Assembly: GCF_013410745.1 (NCBI RefSeq)
Contig: NZ_JACCFY010000001.1
Location: forward strand, 2,852,001 to 2,916,000
Source of the DNA: Nesterenkonia xinjiangensis
Lineage (GTDB): Bacteria; Actinomycetota; Actinomycetes; Actinomycetales; Micrococcaceae
Direction of reading: 5' to 3'
DNA: 64,000 nucleotides
Part shown: piece by piece, positions 1 to 8,232 of the stretch
How the letters are laid out: each line of letters opens with the position of its first letter
Position numbering within the stretch: the first letter of the stretch is position 1
Notes under the pieces: generated by a model
Told to the model about the DNA's origin: nothing
The model's database searches: none
Seen by the model: the letters and a program-made list of their open reading frames with translations, nothing else
Program-made: the position numbers and the translations under genes

Positions 1-400
1 CGCCGGTGAGGCGCAGCTCGCGCACCCCCAGGGTGTCCACGCCGATGCGCACCAGCCGGCGGATTTCCTCGGCGGTGAGTAGCTCGTCCTTGGAGAGCCA
101 GGGCAGCCCGTCGGCAGGCATGCAGTAGGTGCAGCGCAGGTTGCACTTGTCGATCAGCGAGATGCGTAGATCCGTGGCGCGCCGGCCGAAGCGGTCCAGC
201 AGCCCGCGGGCAGGATCAGCGTCCTCGGCCCCGGGCAGGGGCTGGCCGGGCCGGGCCGGCAGGCTCGGCATGCCCAGCGGCACACGGTGCGGCCCGTTCG
301 CAGACGCCGGCACCTCAGTGTCCGAGGAGGGCTCCTGCGACTGGGCGCTCTCAAACTGCGCGCCCTCGGCGTCAGCGTTCCCAGCGGCCAGTTCCTCCAT
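1..400 (-). CDS. moaA: GTP 3',8-cyclase MoaA, N-terminal part (cut by window start)
   Basis: Radical-SAM enzyme that turns GTP into 3',8-cyclo-GTP, the first step of molybdenum cofactor synthesis. Only the first 133 residues are in the window. After a variable, acidic N-terminal region of about 68 residues comes the MoaA start DRFGRRATDLRISLIDKCN. The CX3CX2C iron-sulfur motif follows at Cys86, Cys90 and Cys93 (CNLRCTYC), then MPADGLPWL and the helix before the GxTGGEP region. The ATG at 400 keeps this frame open; an ATG at 408 is in another frame. The gene is divergent from moeA-moaC-mog-moaE, as expected for one cofactor cluster. Confidence 0.95.
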   Translation of the reverse strand, partial: MEELAAGNADAEGAQFESAQSQEPSSDTEVPASANGPHRVPLGMPSLPARPGQPLPGAEDADPARGLLDRFGRRATDLRISLIDKCNLRCTYCMPADGLPWLSKDELLTAEEIRRLVRIGVDTLGVRELRLTG

Positions 401-531
401 ACCCCCATGCTACGGGTCCGAGTGTTTCTGTCGCATGACCCCAGGTCCGGCCCGCCGCATCGGCTGTGGACCGCCCTCCAGGCGGCTGGTGATCGTCCGA
501 CGGGGCGCCTGGGGCCGTGGAGAAGACGCCC

Positions 532-1989
532 ATGTCACAGGCGGGTACTACACTCGCACCCATGGCGCCAGCACCAGCACCATCCCCGTCCGTCCCGGCC
601 ACCCGCCGCACCTCCGTGCCCGAACACGTGGAGAGACTCCGCGGTCTGCTGGCCGAAGCCCTGGAGGATCCGGCCCGCCCCCGCACGGAACGACGCCGGG
701 TCACCGACTCCGGCCTGGTGGGCCGGGTGGCCGCCGTCGACGTCGAGGCTCCCGGCCCGCTGCCCAGCTTCGACAACTCCCAGATGGACGGCTTCGCCGT
801 CCGCACCGAAGATCTGCGCACCCAGGCCCGCGGCGCAGCGGGCGAGAGCACCCTGCCCCTAGCGGGGGTGGTTCCGGCTGGCGCGGCGGCCCCTGAGCTT
901 CCCCCCGGTGCGGTGCTCGCCGTGATGACTGGTGCACCCATCCCTGAGGGCGCAGACTGCGTGGTCCCGGTGGAGCGCACCACCGCAGGTCGCTTCGAGC
1001 AGATCCTGCCCGCACGCCCGGCACCCGGCGTCGCCGAGGACGCCGGGGACGCCTCACCGGCGCAGGTCACCTTCACCGGCCTGACCGAGGAGGACCTGCA
1101 GCCTGGCCGTTTCATCCGCCGCACCGGCTCCGACGTCCAGGCCGGGGACCGGGTCCTCAGCGTGGGAGACGTGCTCACTCCTTCCGTGCTGGGCCTGCTC
1201 GCCGCCCTCGGGCTGCCCGATGTGCGGATCCGTCCCCGAGCGCGCGCCCTGGTGCTCTCCACCGGGGACGAGGTGCGACAGCCCGGCAGCCCGTTGCAGC
1301 CGGGACAGCTGTACGACGCCGACACTCCGCTGCTCATCGCGGCCCTCGAGAGCTTCGGCGTCGACGTGCAGGCCGCCTCGGCCACGGCCGATGACGTCGA
1401 GATCTTCACCGACGTGGTCTGGGCCCTGTTGGCCGAGCATGACCCTCAGCTGCTGGTCACCGCCGGTGGAATCAGCGCCGGAGCCTTCGAAGTGGTCCGC
1501 CAGGGACTGGCGAGCCGCGGCGTGGAGTTCGGCTCCGTGGCGCAGCAGCCCGGGGGGCCCCAGGGCTGGGGACTGATCCCTGCACAGGGGCGCCAGCCCG
1601 CGGTGGCCGTGATCTGCCTGCCCGGCAATCCGGTCAGCTGCGCCGTGAGTTTGGAGACCCTGGTGCGCCCCGCGCTCGCAGAGCTCGACGCCGCATGCCC
1701 GCCCCCTCATCGGCTCACCGTACGGCTGGAGGAGGCGGTGGACTCGAAGCCGGGGGTCACCCAGTACCGGCGCGCGGTCTTCACGGCGCCGGAGGCTGAG
1801 GCCGCTGCGTCCGACCCGGAGCAGGGCCAGCCCGTTCCCGAGGTTCGGCTGGTGGGCGGGCCGAGCTCGCATCTGCTGGGCCATCTGGCCCGCGCCGACG
1901 TGCTTCTGGAACTGCACGAAGAGGACACCCACGTGGAGGCGGGTGCCGAACGTGAGGCCCTGCTGCTGACCGGAAGGACGTTGCCGTGA
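532..1989 (+). CDS. moeA: Molybdopterin molybdotransferase MoeA
   Basis: Inserts molybdate into adenylylated molybdopterin, the last step of Mo-cofactor synthesis, in the cytoplasm. About 485 residues. Family motifs in order: DNSQMDGFAVR (substrate loop), MTGAPIPEGADCVVPVE, LSTGDEV, a YDAD(T)P.L segment, TAGGISAG, and CLPGNPVSC near the C-terminal domain. The ATG at 532 follows GGAGAAG; a GTG at 517 and an ATG at 562 are alternatives because the first 25 residues are Ala/Pro-rich and poorly conserved. The stop overlaps the moaC start by 4 bases, so the genes are probably translationally coupled. Confidence 0.93.
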   Translation: MSQAGTTLAPMAPAPAPSPSVPATRRTSVPEHVERLRGLLAEALEDPARPRTERRRVTDSGLVGRVAAVDVEAPGPLPSFDNSQMDGFAVRTEDLRTQARGAAGESTLPLAGVVPAGAAAPELPPGAVLAVMTGAPIPEGADCVVPVERTTAGRFEQILPARPAPGVAEDAGDASPAQVTFTGLTEEDLQPGRFIRRTGSDVQAGDRVLSVGDVLTPSVLGLLAALGLPDVRIRPRARALVLSTGDEVRQPGSPLQPGQLYDADTPLLIAALESFGVDVQAASATADDVEIFTDVVWALLAEHDPQLLVTAGGISAGAFEVVRQGLASRGVEFGSVAQQPGGPQGWGLIPAQGRQPAVAVICLPGNPVSCAVSLETLVRPALAELDAACPPPHRLTVRLEEAVDSKPGVTQYRRAVFTAPEAEAAASDPEQGQPVPEVRLVGGPSSHLLGHLARADVLLELHEEDTHVEAGAEREALLLTGRTLP

Positions 1990-2522
1990 CCGGAACTGAG
2001 ACCAGGCCGGAACCCGGCTCCGCGGAGCCTCGCCCGTCGACCCCGACGCTGACCCATGTGCGCGAAGACGGCAGCGCACACATGGTGGACATCTCGGAGA
2101 AGGACGTCACCGCGCGCACAGCCCGTGCCCAGGCGGTGCTGCGCACCCGGGAGGCGGTCACGGCGCAGCTCGTCCAGGGGGCGCTGCCCAAGGGTGACGC
2201 CCTGGCCACCGCACGCATCGCGGGGATCATGGCGGCCAAACGCACCCATGAGCTCGTCCCCCTGTGTCACCCGCTGCCGCTGAGCAAGGTCACGGTGGAT
2301 TTCGACGTCGACCAGCCCGAACCCGGCGAGGTGCTCATCACCGCCGAGGTCCGCACCACCTCCCGGACCGGGGTGGAGATGGAGGCCCTCACTGCTGTCT
2401 CCGTGGCGGGCCTGACCCTCTACGACATGATCAAGGCGGTGGACCGCGCCGCAGTGATCACCGACCAGCAGGTCATTCACAAGACCGGCGGACAACACGG
2501 AGAATGGACCAGACATGACTGA
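1986..2522 (+). CDS. moaC: Cyclic pyranopterin monophosphate synthase MoaC
   Basis: Converts 3',8-cyclo-GTP, the MoaA product, to cyclic pyranopterin monophosphate. 178 residues, normal family length plus about 20 residues at the N-terminus. Visible hallmarks are MVDISEK, KRTHELVPLCHPLPLS, TSRTGVEMEALTAVSVA and LTLYDMIKAVDR, followed by the conserved KTGG near the end. The GTG start at 1986 overlaps the moeA stop (GTGA) and the end overlaps the mog start by 8 bases, so the gene sits inside a tight operon. Confidence 0.96.
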   Translation: MTGTETRPEPGSAEPRPSTPTLTHVREDGSAHMVDISEKDVTARTARAQAVLRTREAVTAQLVQGALPKGDALATARIAGIMAAKRTHELVPLCHPLPLSKVTVDFDVDQPEPGEVLITAEVRTTSRTGVEMEALTAVSVAGLTLYDMIKAVDRAAVITDQQVIHKTGGQHGEWTRHD

Positions 2523-3078
2523 CCCTCAGCATCCGTCGGCGGAGACTCCCGCCTACGACGACGATCGCACCCGCGAGAGGATCATCGCCCCGGTGATCGT
2601 CTCCACCCGCGCCGCCCAGGGTGTGCGCGAGGACCAGAGCGCGCCCATCATCGCAGAGTTCGCCGACTCGATCGACTTCGGCTGCCGGCCGCCGGTGATC
2701 ATCCCGGACGGAGAGGGCGTGCTCGCCGCGATCTCCGAACTGCTGGTCCAGGTGGCGCCCGCCGTGATCATCACCTCCGGCGGCACCGGACTGACCCCGG
2801 ACGACCTCACCCCGGAGTACACCCTCCCGCTGCTGGACAAGGAGATCCCCGGCATCATGGAGGCGGTGCGCGCCCACGGTCGGGCACATAACCCGCTGGC
2901 CGCCCTGAGCAGGGGAATGGCCGGCGTCGCCGAGGGCACGGTGATCGTGAATCTCCCGGGTTCGCCGAAGGCCGTCCGGGAGGGCATGCAGGTGCTGGTG
3001 GAGATCCTCCCGCACCTGTGTGACCAGGTCTCCGACCTCCGCAAGCACGACGAGTGGGGATCCCCAGGTGACCAGTGA
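2515..3078 (+). CDS. mog: Molybdopterin adenylyltransferase (MogA/MoaB family)
   Basis: Adenylylates molybdopterin before MoeA inserts molybdate. 187 residues with the MoCF-binding fold: VIVSTRAAQGVREDQS near the start, TSGGTGLTPDD in the active-site loop, an LSRG turn, and NLPGSPKA at the end of the domain. The ATG at 2515 lies inside the last codons of moaC. The moaE start in turn lies in the last 11 bases of this gene. The MogA and MoaB subfamilies cannot be separated safely by eye. Confidence 0.92.
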   Translation: MTDPQHPSAETPAYDDDRTRERIIAPVIVSTRAAQGVREDQSAPIIAEFADSIDFGCRPPVIIPDGEGVLAAISELLVQVAPAVIITSGGTGLTPDDLTPEYTLPLLDKEIPGIMEAVRAHGRAHNPLAALSRGMAGVAEGTVIVNLPGSPKAVREGMQVLVEILPHLCDQVSDLRKHDEWGSPGDQ

Positions 3079-3589
3079 ACATGTCGGCACCCCCTCGCCC
3101 GAGGACGCGAGCCTCGCTCCGTTGACCCGGGAGGGCACCCCGCACCACGCCGGACCGGCCCCCGCCGCGCATCGACTCCTCCACGCCGCGCTCAGCGCAG
3201 AGCCGCTGGACCCGACCCGGGCTCACCACGAGGTCTGGGCGCCGACCGCCGGGGCCGTGGTCGACTTCGCCGGGATCGTCAGGGACCACGACGGCGGTCG
3301 CACCGTGGAACGCTTGAGCTACACCGCCCACCCCAGCGCCGAGGAAGCCCTGACCCGGGTGGCCCGGGAGGTCGCCGCAGCCCACCCCAGTGTGCGCATC
3401 TGGGCGGCCCACCGGGTCGGAGACCTGCACATCGGGGACCACGCGCTCGTCGTCGCCGTCGCCTCCGCGCACCGCGCGGAGGCCTTCGCCGCCTGCGCCG
3501 AACTGGTGGAGCAGATCAAGGCCCAGGTGCCCATCTGGAAGGAACAGTTCTTCGCCGACGGCGCCAAGGAATGGGTCGGCATCGACTGA
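3068..3589 (+). CDS. moaE: Molybdopterin synthase catalytic subunit MoaE
   Basis: Large subunit of molybdopterin synthase; with the thiocarboxylated small subunit MoaD it makes molybdopterin. The MoaE core begins around residue 55 (GAVVDFAGIVRDHDGG) and contains HRVGDLHIGDHALVV, the EAFAACAELVEQIKAQVPIWK helix and the C-terminal WVGID. I chose the GTG at 3068, 11 bases inside mog; an in-frame start at 3020 would overlap mog much more. No moaD gene is visible in the window. Confidence 0.9.
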   Translation: MTSEHVGTPSPEDASLAPLTREGTPHHAGPAPAAHRLLHAALSAEPLDPTRAHHEVWAPTAGAVVDFAGIVRDHDGGRTVERLSYTAHPSAEEALTRVAREVAAAHPSVRIWAAHRVGDLHIGDHALVVAVASAHRAEAFAACAELVEQIKAQVPIWKEQFFADGAKEWVGID

Positions 3590-3681
3590 GCCCTTCGGCG
3601 GCACCGCACATCATCGACTGCTCTGCGGCCCGGCACGATCCTGCCGAGGACCGGAGAGACGCCCCTGAGAGGACACTGCTC

Positions 3682-5514
3682 GTGAGCACCACCTTCACCC
3701 ACGCCGAAACCTCCACGACCCGCCCCACCCTTCAGGGCCGGTTCGGCATGTCGGCCTCCACCCACTGGCTGGCCACGGCCGCTGCCCAGGCGGTGCTGGA
3801 GCGCGGCGGCAACGCCTTCGACGCCGCCACCGCCGGCGCCTTCGTGCTTCACGTCGTCGAACCCCATCTCAACGGCCCCGGCGGGGACATGACCGGAGTC
3901 TTCGTCGCGGCGAAGACCCCCGACTCGCCGCAGATCCTCATGGGGCAGGGTCCCGCCCCGGCAGGTGCCAGCATCGAGCACTATACGGGTCTCGGCCTGA
4001 GCACGGTCCCCGGGGCAGGCGCGCTGGCCGCCGCCGTGCCCGGTGCCGTCGACGCCTGGCTGGTGCTGCTGCGTGACCACGGCACCTGGGCGCTGGGCGA
4101 GGTGCTCGAGTTCGCCATCGACCTCGCAGTGCACGGTGCACCCGTGCTCGAGCGCGTCTCCGCCGCCATCCGCAGCGTGTCCGAGCTCTTCACCGAGCAT
4201 TGGCCCACCTCGGCGGCCCTGTGGATGCCCGAGGGCCGGCCGCCCGCCCCGGGGTCGCTGATGCGCAACCCCGAGTACGCCGCCGTGCTGCGGGGACTCC
4301 TCGCCGCTGGCACCGAGGCTGAGGGCCGCACCGCGCAGATCGAGGCCGCCCGAGCTGAATGGAAGACCGGTCTGGTGGCGCAGAAGGCGGCTGAGTTCGC
4401 CGCGACCCCGCATCGCCACTCCGACGGCGGAGACCACGCCGGAGTCATCACCACGGAGGACTTCGCCGCCTTCGACGCCGGCTATGAGACTCCCGCCACC
4501 GTGGAGTTCCGCGGCCACACCATCGCCAAGACCGCGGCATGGGGCCAAGGGCCGATGCTGCTCCAGGTGCTGAAGATCCTGGAGGCCTATGCCGACGCGG
4601 ACCTCGACCCGGGCACCGAGCGGGGCGCGCACCTGATCCTGGAGGCGCTCAAGCTCGCCCTCGCCGACCGTGACGCCCACTACGGCCACGAGGACCTCGA
4701 CCTCGATCATCTGCTCTCCGAAGCCTACGTCGCAGCACGTCGGGAGCTCATCGCTGAGACCGCCAGCATCGAGTTCCGGCCGGGTGAGCTGCCGGGTCGC
4801 TCGACCGTGCTGCCTCCGCTGGAGGAGGCTGAGGAGGTCTCCGGCGGTGCTGGAGTCGGCGCCGGAGTGGGGGAACCCACTGTCAGCAGGCCGGGCGAGC
4901 AGACGGTGAAGGCGACGGGGGAGACCCGCGGGGACACCTGTCACATCGACGTGGTGGACCGCTGGGGGAACATGATCTCCGCGACCCCTTCGGGCGGCTG
5001 GCTGCAGTCCTCACCGACCATCCCTGGGCTCGGCTTCTGCCTGGGCACTCGGCTGCAGATGACCTGGTTGGACGAGCGGTCACCCTCGCGGCTGGAGCCC
5101 GGTCGCCGACCACGCACCACGCTCTCGCCGACGCTGGTGCTCAAGGACGGTCAGCCAATCATCGCACTGGGCACCCCCGGTGGCGACCAGCAGGACCAGT
5201 GGCAGCTGCCGATGCTGCTGCGCATGCTCGTCGGAGGTCATTCCCCGCAGCAGGCCATCGACGCGCCCACGCTGCACACCACCTCCTCGCCCGGTTCCTT
5301 CTGGCCCCGCACCTGGGAGCCCGGAGGTGCGGTCGTCGAGGACCGCCTGGGCGAGGAGGTCATCAGCGGGCTGGAACGTCGAGGGCATCGGATCACCCGT
5401 GCCGGGGACTGGTCGCTGGGCCGGCTCTCCTGCGTGACCCGTGACCCCGCCACCGGGCGGTTGAGCGCCGCGGCGAATCCGCGGGGAGCTCAGGGCTACG
5501 CCGCCGGGCGCTGA
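3682..5514 (+). CDS. Gamma-glutamyltransferase-family protein (Ntn hydrolase)
   Basis: Homologue of gamma-glutamyltranspeptidase, an N-terminal-nucleophile enzyme that cleaves itself at a Thr. 610 residues from the GTG at 3682, which follows GAGAGGA. The N-terminal part has the family pattern ASTHWLATAAAQAVLERGGNAFDAA and HLNGPGGD. The expected nucleophile is Thr419 in GDTCHIDVVDRWGNMIS; the glycine-rich GTPGGDQQDQW loop and the end of the small subunit follow. No signal peptide or lipobox is visible, so it may act inside the cell, unlike secreted GGTs. Residues 375-405 form a variable linker rich in Gly, Val and Glu. The true substrate is unknown; glutathione or another gamma-glutamyl amide is possible. 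Confidence 0.82.
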   Translation: MSTTFTHAETSTTRPTLQGRFGMSASTHWLATAAAQAVLERGGNAFDAATAGAFVLHVVEPHLNGPGGDMTGVFVAAKTPDSPQILMGQGPAPAGASIEHYTGLGLSTVPGAGALAAAVPGAVDAWLVLLRDHGTWALGEVLEFAIDLAVHGAPVLERVSAAIRSVSELFTEHWPTSAALWMPEGRPPAPGSLMRNPEYAAVLRGLLAAGTEAEGRTAQIEAARAEWKTGLVAQKAAEFAATPHRHSDGGDHAGVITTEDFAAFDAGYETPATVEFRGHTIAKTAAWGQGPMLLQVLKILEAYADADLDPGTERGAHLILEALKLALADRDAHYGHEDLDLDHLLSEAYVAARRELIAETASIEFRPGELPGRSTVLPPLEEAEEVSGGAGVGAGVGEPTVSRPGEQTVKATGETRGDTCHIDVVDRWGNMISATPSGGWLQSSPTIPGLGFCLGTRLQMTWLDERSPSRLEPGRRPRTTLSPTLVLKDGQPIIALGTPGGDQQDQWQLPMLLRMLVGGHSPQQAIDAPTLHTTSSPGSFWPRTWEPGGAVVEDRLGEEVISGLERRGHRITRAGDWSLGRLSCVTRDPATGRLSAAANPRGAQGYAAGR

Positions 5515-5530
5515 GCACCCGGGCAGAGCG

Positions 5531-6943
5531 TCACCGCAGCAGCTGGATCTGCCATTCGCCCAGCAGGTGGGTCATCCACAGCAGCCCGGCCCCAGCCACC
5601 GGCGCCGCCGTCACCAGCCAGGGCGGGACCCGCGCAACTGTGCCGGGCAGCACCGGCTCCGGACGGGCGAGACCCGCCTCAAGGATCACCGCTCCCGTGG
5701 CGGGGCGGCTGAAGTAGGTGACGTGCTCTGCCCACCACGGGCCCTCCGGATGAGGGGGCACATACCGGACACACACCTGGCCACGCCGGGTGTCGCCGTC
5801 GTCGCCCTCGCCGAGCCCGGAGTCGGGGGAACACTGCTCGCGATCCTCCGCCTGGATGCGTGTGGGGAACACCGTCCCCCAGGAGATCGGATCCAGCAGC
5901 GACTTCACGTGCCAGATCCGGCTCTGCGGCACCTGCCCCACGTCGTCGGGCCGCCGGCGCAGCCACCTGACCACCGCTGCGGTCAGCGCCCCGTAGAGCA
6001 CCGCGGCCAGCACCACGACTGCGGCGCCGGAGAGCAGCACCCCGCCGGCCCCGTGGACGGAGACGCCGGGACCTCGCCCCGCCTCGGCGACGGCGTCGAG
6101 GCCGCGGGTCAGGGCCAGGTGCAGGAACGCCGGCCATGCCAGCACGAACGGCCACACCACCAGCGGCAGCCACGCGCTCGCCGCCACCACCCGCAGGGTG
6201 CTGAGCTGGTGCTCTCCTGAGCCGACCCACACGCAGCGCTCCGGTGCGGTGCGCAGCGCCACCCGACGGCTGAGCTCGGCGCCCTGGGAATGCCCGACCA
6301 GGGTGACCCGGTCCGCTCGTGCCGCCGCGGCCTCCACCAGACGGCGCAGGCGCGGCAGCACCGTGTCATCGAGGGCGGCGGAGCGGTAGAGCCACACGTC
6401 CCCGACCACCTCGACCAGCACATGATGGAGCCCTCGACGCCAGGGCGGGACGAGCCCGGCCAGCGGGAGCCCGATCAGCAGCACCAGGACGACCAGCGGT
6501 ACCGCGGCGAGCATCGCGGCCGACGTCAGCAGCGCCGCCAGCCGGCGTCCGGCCCGCCCGACGGCGCCGACGCCGTCCGCGGCCTCCCGCCAGCGGTCGC
6601 CGCACCAACCTCCTGCGCCGCTGATCAGCGCGAACGGGGCGATCTCCAGGAGCCACAGCAGCACCACCCAGAATCGGGGCGTCCGGAGCCCGGAGTCCCA
6701 CCAGCCGTCGTGGAACTCGGCGAGATAGGGCTCGTGGCCGGGAACCTCCACGCGAGCGCGATGGGTCAGTTCGGCCGGGGCGGCCGAGTCCACGGGGAGG
6801 TCGGTCAGCGAACCCCCGGCAGCCTCCGCGCCGCGCCGCACGGCGTCCCGGGTCTGCTCGGCGAGGTCCCCGGAGTCATGGACACCGATCCCGTGGACAC
6901 AGACATACGCGGTGGTGCTGATCTGCGGGGTCGTGCTGCTCAC
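5531..6943 (-). CDS. Membrane-associated alpha/beta hydrolase-like protein
   Basis: 470 residues of unknown substrate. It opens with YVCVHGIGVHDSG, typical of the oxyanion region of lipase-like hydrolases. A nucleophile elbow GHSQG follows near residue 219. Hydrophobic stretches before the elbow (near residues 90-110 and 150-175) and after it (near 255-280, 300-330 and 445-465) suggest several membrane segments. The GTG start at 6943 is 9 bases from the stop of the gene at 6953, so the two are probably co-transcribed. It converges on the gamma-glutamyltransferase gene with only 16 bases between stops. Confidence 0.7.
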   Translation of the reverse strand: MSSTTPQISTTAYVCVHGIGVHDSGDLAEQTRDAVRRGAEAAGGSLTDLPVDSAAPAELTHRARVEVPGHEPYLAEFHDGWWDSGLRTPRFWVVLLWLLEIAPFALISGAGGWCGDRWREAADGVGAVGRAGRRLAALLTSAAMLAAVPLVVLVLLIGLPLAGLVPPWRRGLHHVLVEVVGDVWLYRSAALDDTVLPRLRRLVEAAAARADRVTLVGHSQGAELSRRVALRTAPERCVWVGSGEHQLSTLRVVAASAWLPLVVWPFVLAWPAFLHLALTRGLDAVAEAGRGPGVSVHGAGGVLLSGAAVVVLAAVLYGALTAAVVRWLRRRPDDVGQVPQSRIWHVKSLLDPISWGTVFPTRIQAEDREQCSPDSGLGEGDDGDTRRGQVCVRYVPPHPEGPWWAEHVTYFSRPATGAVILEAGLARPEPVLPGTVARVPPWLVTAAPVAGAGLLWMTHLLGEWQIQLLR

Positions 6944-6952
6944 CTGGCGGGG

Positions 6953-7402
6953 TCAGCCGCGGGCCTCGGCCCGCTGCATCTGAATGGCCTTGCGCATGGT
7001 CCTGCGGGCCCGTGCGCGGTCGGCGGCGACGTCGTAGGCCACCGAGAGGCGGAACCAGCTGCGCCAGTCTTCAGGGGTGGCCTCCGCCGCGGTGGCGTAG
7101 CGGCGGAACTGCTCGTCCGCCTGCTCGCGATTCGGCCGTCCGCCGGGCGAACGATCCACGGTGTCCTCGGGCAGCCCGCCCTCCTCCGCCAGGATGCGCC
7201 CCAGCCGCTCCGAGCCGAGGCCGAAGAGCAGCTCACGCAGCAGCACCCACACGCCCAAGGCGACCACCAGCACTGCACCGACGCCGATGAGCTTCGCGGC
7301 GGTCTCCTCGGCGGTGAGCAGCCGCCAGGCGTTGTAGCCGGCGGCACCCAGGAAGATGGTCAGCATCAGGATGACCAACGAGGTCCAGATCTTCGCCTTC
7401 AT
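6953..7402 (-). CDS. Small membrane protein with two TM helices and a helical C-terminal repeat region
   Basis: 149 residues. Two transmembrane helices (about residues 5-28 and 38-60) are followed by a soluble helical part with the pattern EDWRSWFRLSVAYDVAADRARARRTM, which resembles a single TPR-like helix pair. I do not recognise a named family. It lies 9 bases downstream of dapB and 9 bases upstream of the hydrolase gene, so it is probably the middle gene of a dapB operon. A role at the membrane is all that can be inferred. Confidence 0.7.
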   Translation of the reverse strand: MKAKIWTSLVILMLTIFLGAAGYNAWRLLTAEETAAKLIGVGAVLVVALGVWVLLRELLFGLGSERLGRILAEEGGLPEDTVDRSPGGRPNREQADEQFRRYATAAEATPEDWRSWFRLSVAYDVAADRARARRTMRKAIQMQRAEARG

Positions 7403-7411
7403 CGATGCCGC

Positions 7412-8173
7412 CTACAGGCCCAGGTCGAGGTAGCCGTCGAGCCCGTGGGTGAGCCCGGGCCGTGAGGCCACAGTGCGCAGGCCCAGCAGCACTCCGGGCA
7501 TGAAGGAGGCACGGTCGAAGGAATCATGCCGGAGGGTCAGCTGCTCACCTGCGGATCCGAGCAGCACCTCTTGGTGGGCCACCAGCCCGCGCAGGCGCAC
7601 GGCATGGACATGGACGTCCTCCACCGTGGCGCCGCGGGCGCCGTCGGGGTCCTGGGTGGTCGCGTCGGGAGAGGGGGCGACCCCGGCCTCGCGCCGGGCG
7701 CGGCCCATCAGCTGCGCGGTCCGTGCTGCGGTGCCGGAGGGGGCGTCCACCTTGTCCGGGTGGTGCAGCTCGATGATCTCCGCTGATTCGAAGTACCGGG
7801 CGGCCTTCGCGGCGAACGCGGTGGCCAGCACCGAGCCCAGCGCGAAGTTCGGGGCGATCAGCACGCCGGTATCGGGATGCTGGGCCAGCAGCGCCTGGAG
7901 GCGTCCCAGCCGTTCGTCGTCCCAGCCGGTGGTGCCGACCACGGCGTGGATCCCGTGCTCCACGGCGAAGCGGACGTTCTCCTCGGTGGCGTCCGGGACG
8001 CTGAGGTCCACGATGTGCGTGGCGCCGGACTCCCGCACCAGGTCCAGGGAGTCGCTCCGTCCCAGCCGGGCGACCAGCTCCATGTCCTCCGCGCCGTCGA
8101 CGGCGCTCACCGCTTCGGTGCCCATGCGCCCTCGGGCGCCGAGCACCGCCACACGAATCTCAGCTTGGCTCAT
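7412..8173 (-). CDS. dapB: 4-hydroxy-tetrahydrodipicolinate reductase DapB
   Basis: NAD(P)H-dependent reductase that follows DapA in lysine and diaminopimelate synthesis. 253 residues. The Rossmann motif VLGARGRMG is at the N-terminus, VVGTTGW in the cofactor domain, APNFALGS in the hinge, and the substrate-binding signature ELHHPDKVDAPSGTA in the middle. The start is the ATG at 8173; an upstream extension to 8236 adds residues with no family likeness. dapA lies close by on the other strand, separated by one membrane-protein gene. Confidence 0.96.
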   Translation of the reverse strand: MSQAEIRVAVLGARGRMGTEAVSAVDGAEDMELVARLGRSDSLDLVRESGATHIVDLSVPDATEENVRFAVEHGIHAVVGTTGWDDERLGRLQALLAQHPDTGVLIAPNFALGSVLATAFAAKAARYFESAEIIELHHPDKVDAPSGTAARTAQLMGRARREAGVAPSPDATTQDPDGARGATVEDVHVHAVRLRGLVAHQEVLLGSAGEQLTLRHDSFDRASFMPGVLLGLRTVASRPGLTHGLDGYLDLGL

Positions 8174-8232
8174 GGTCCCCAGCGTATCGTTCGGCGGGGA
8201 CACGGCATGACCCCCGGGGACGTCGTGACGGC

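Noticed and set aside
3319-4944. Long minus-strand open frame of 541 codons opposite the gamma-glutamyltransferase gene
   Set aside because: High GC makes long antisense frames common. The plus-strand gene has clear family motifs over the whole length, and this frame shows none.
6290-7465. Plus-strand open frame of 391 codons
   Set aside because: It is antisense to the membrane hydrolase and the small TPR-like protein, and has a low-complexity Arg/Gln/Pro-rich translation.
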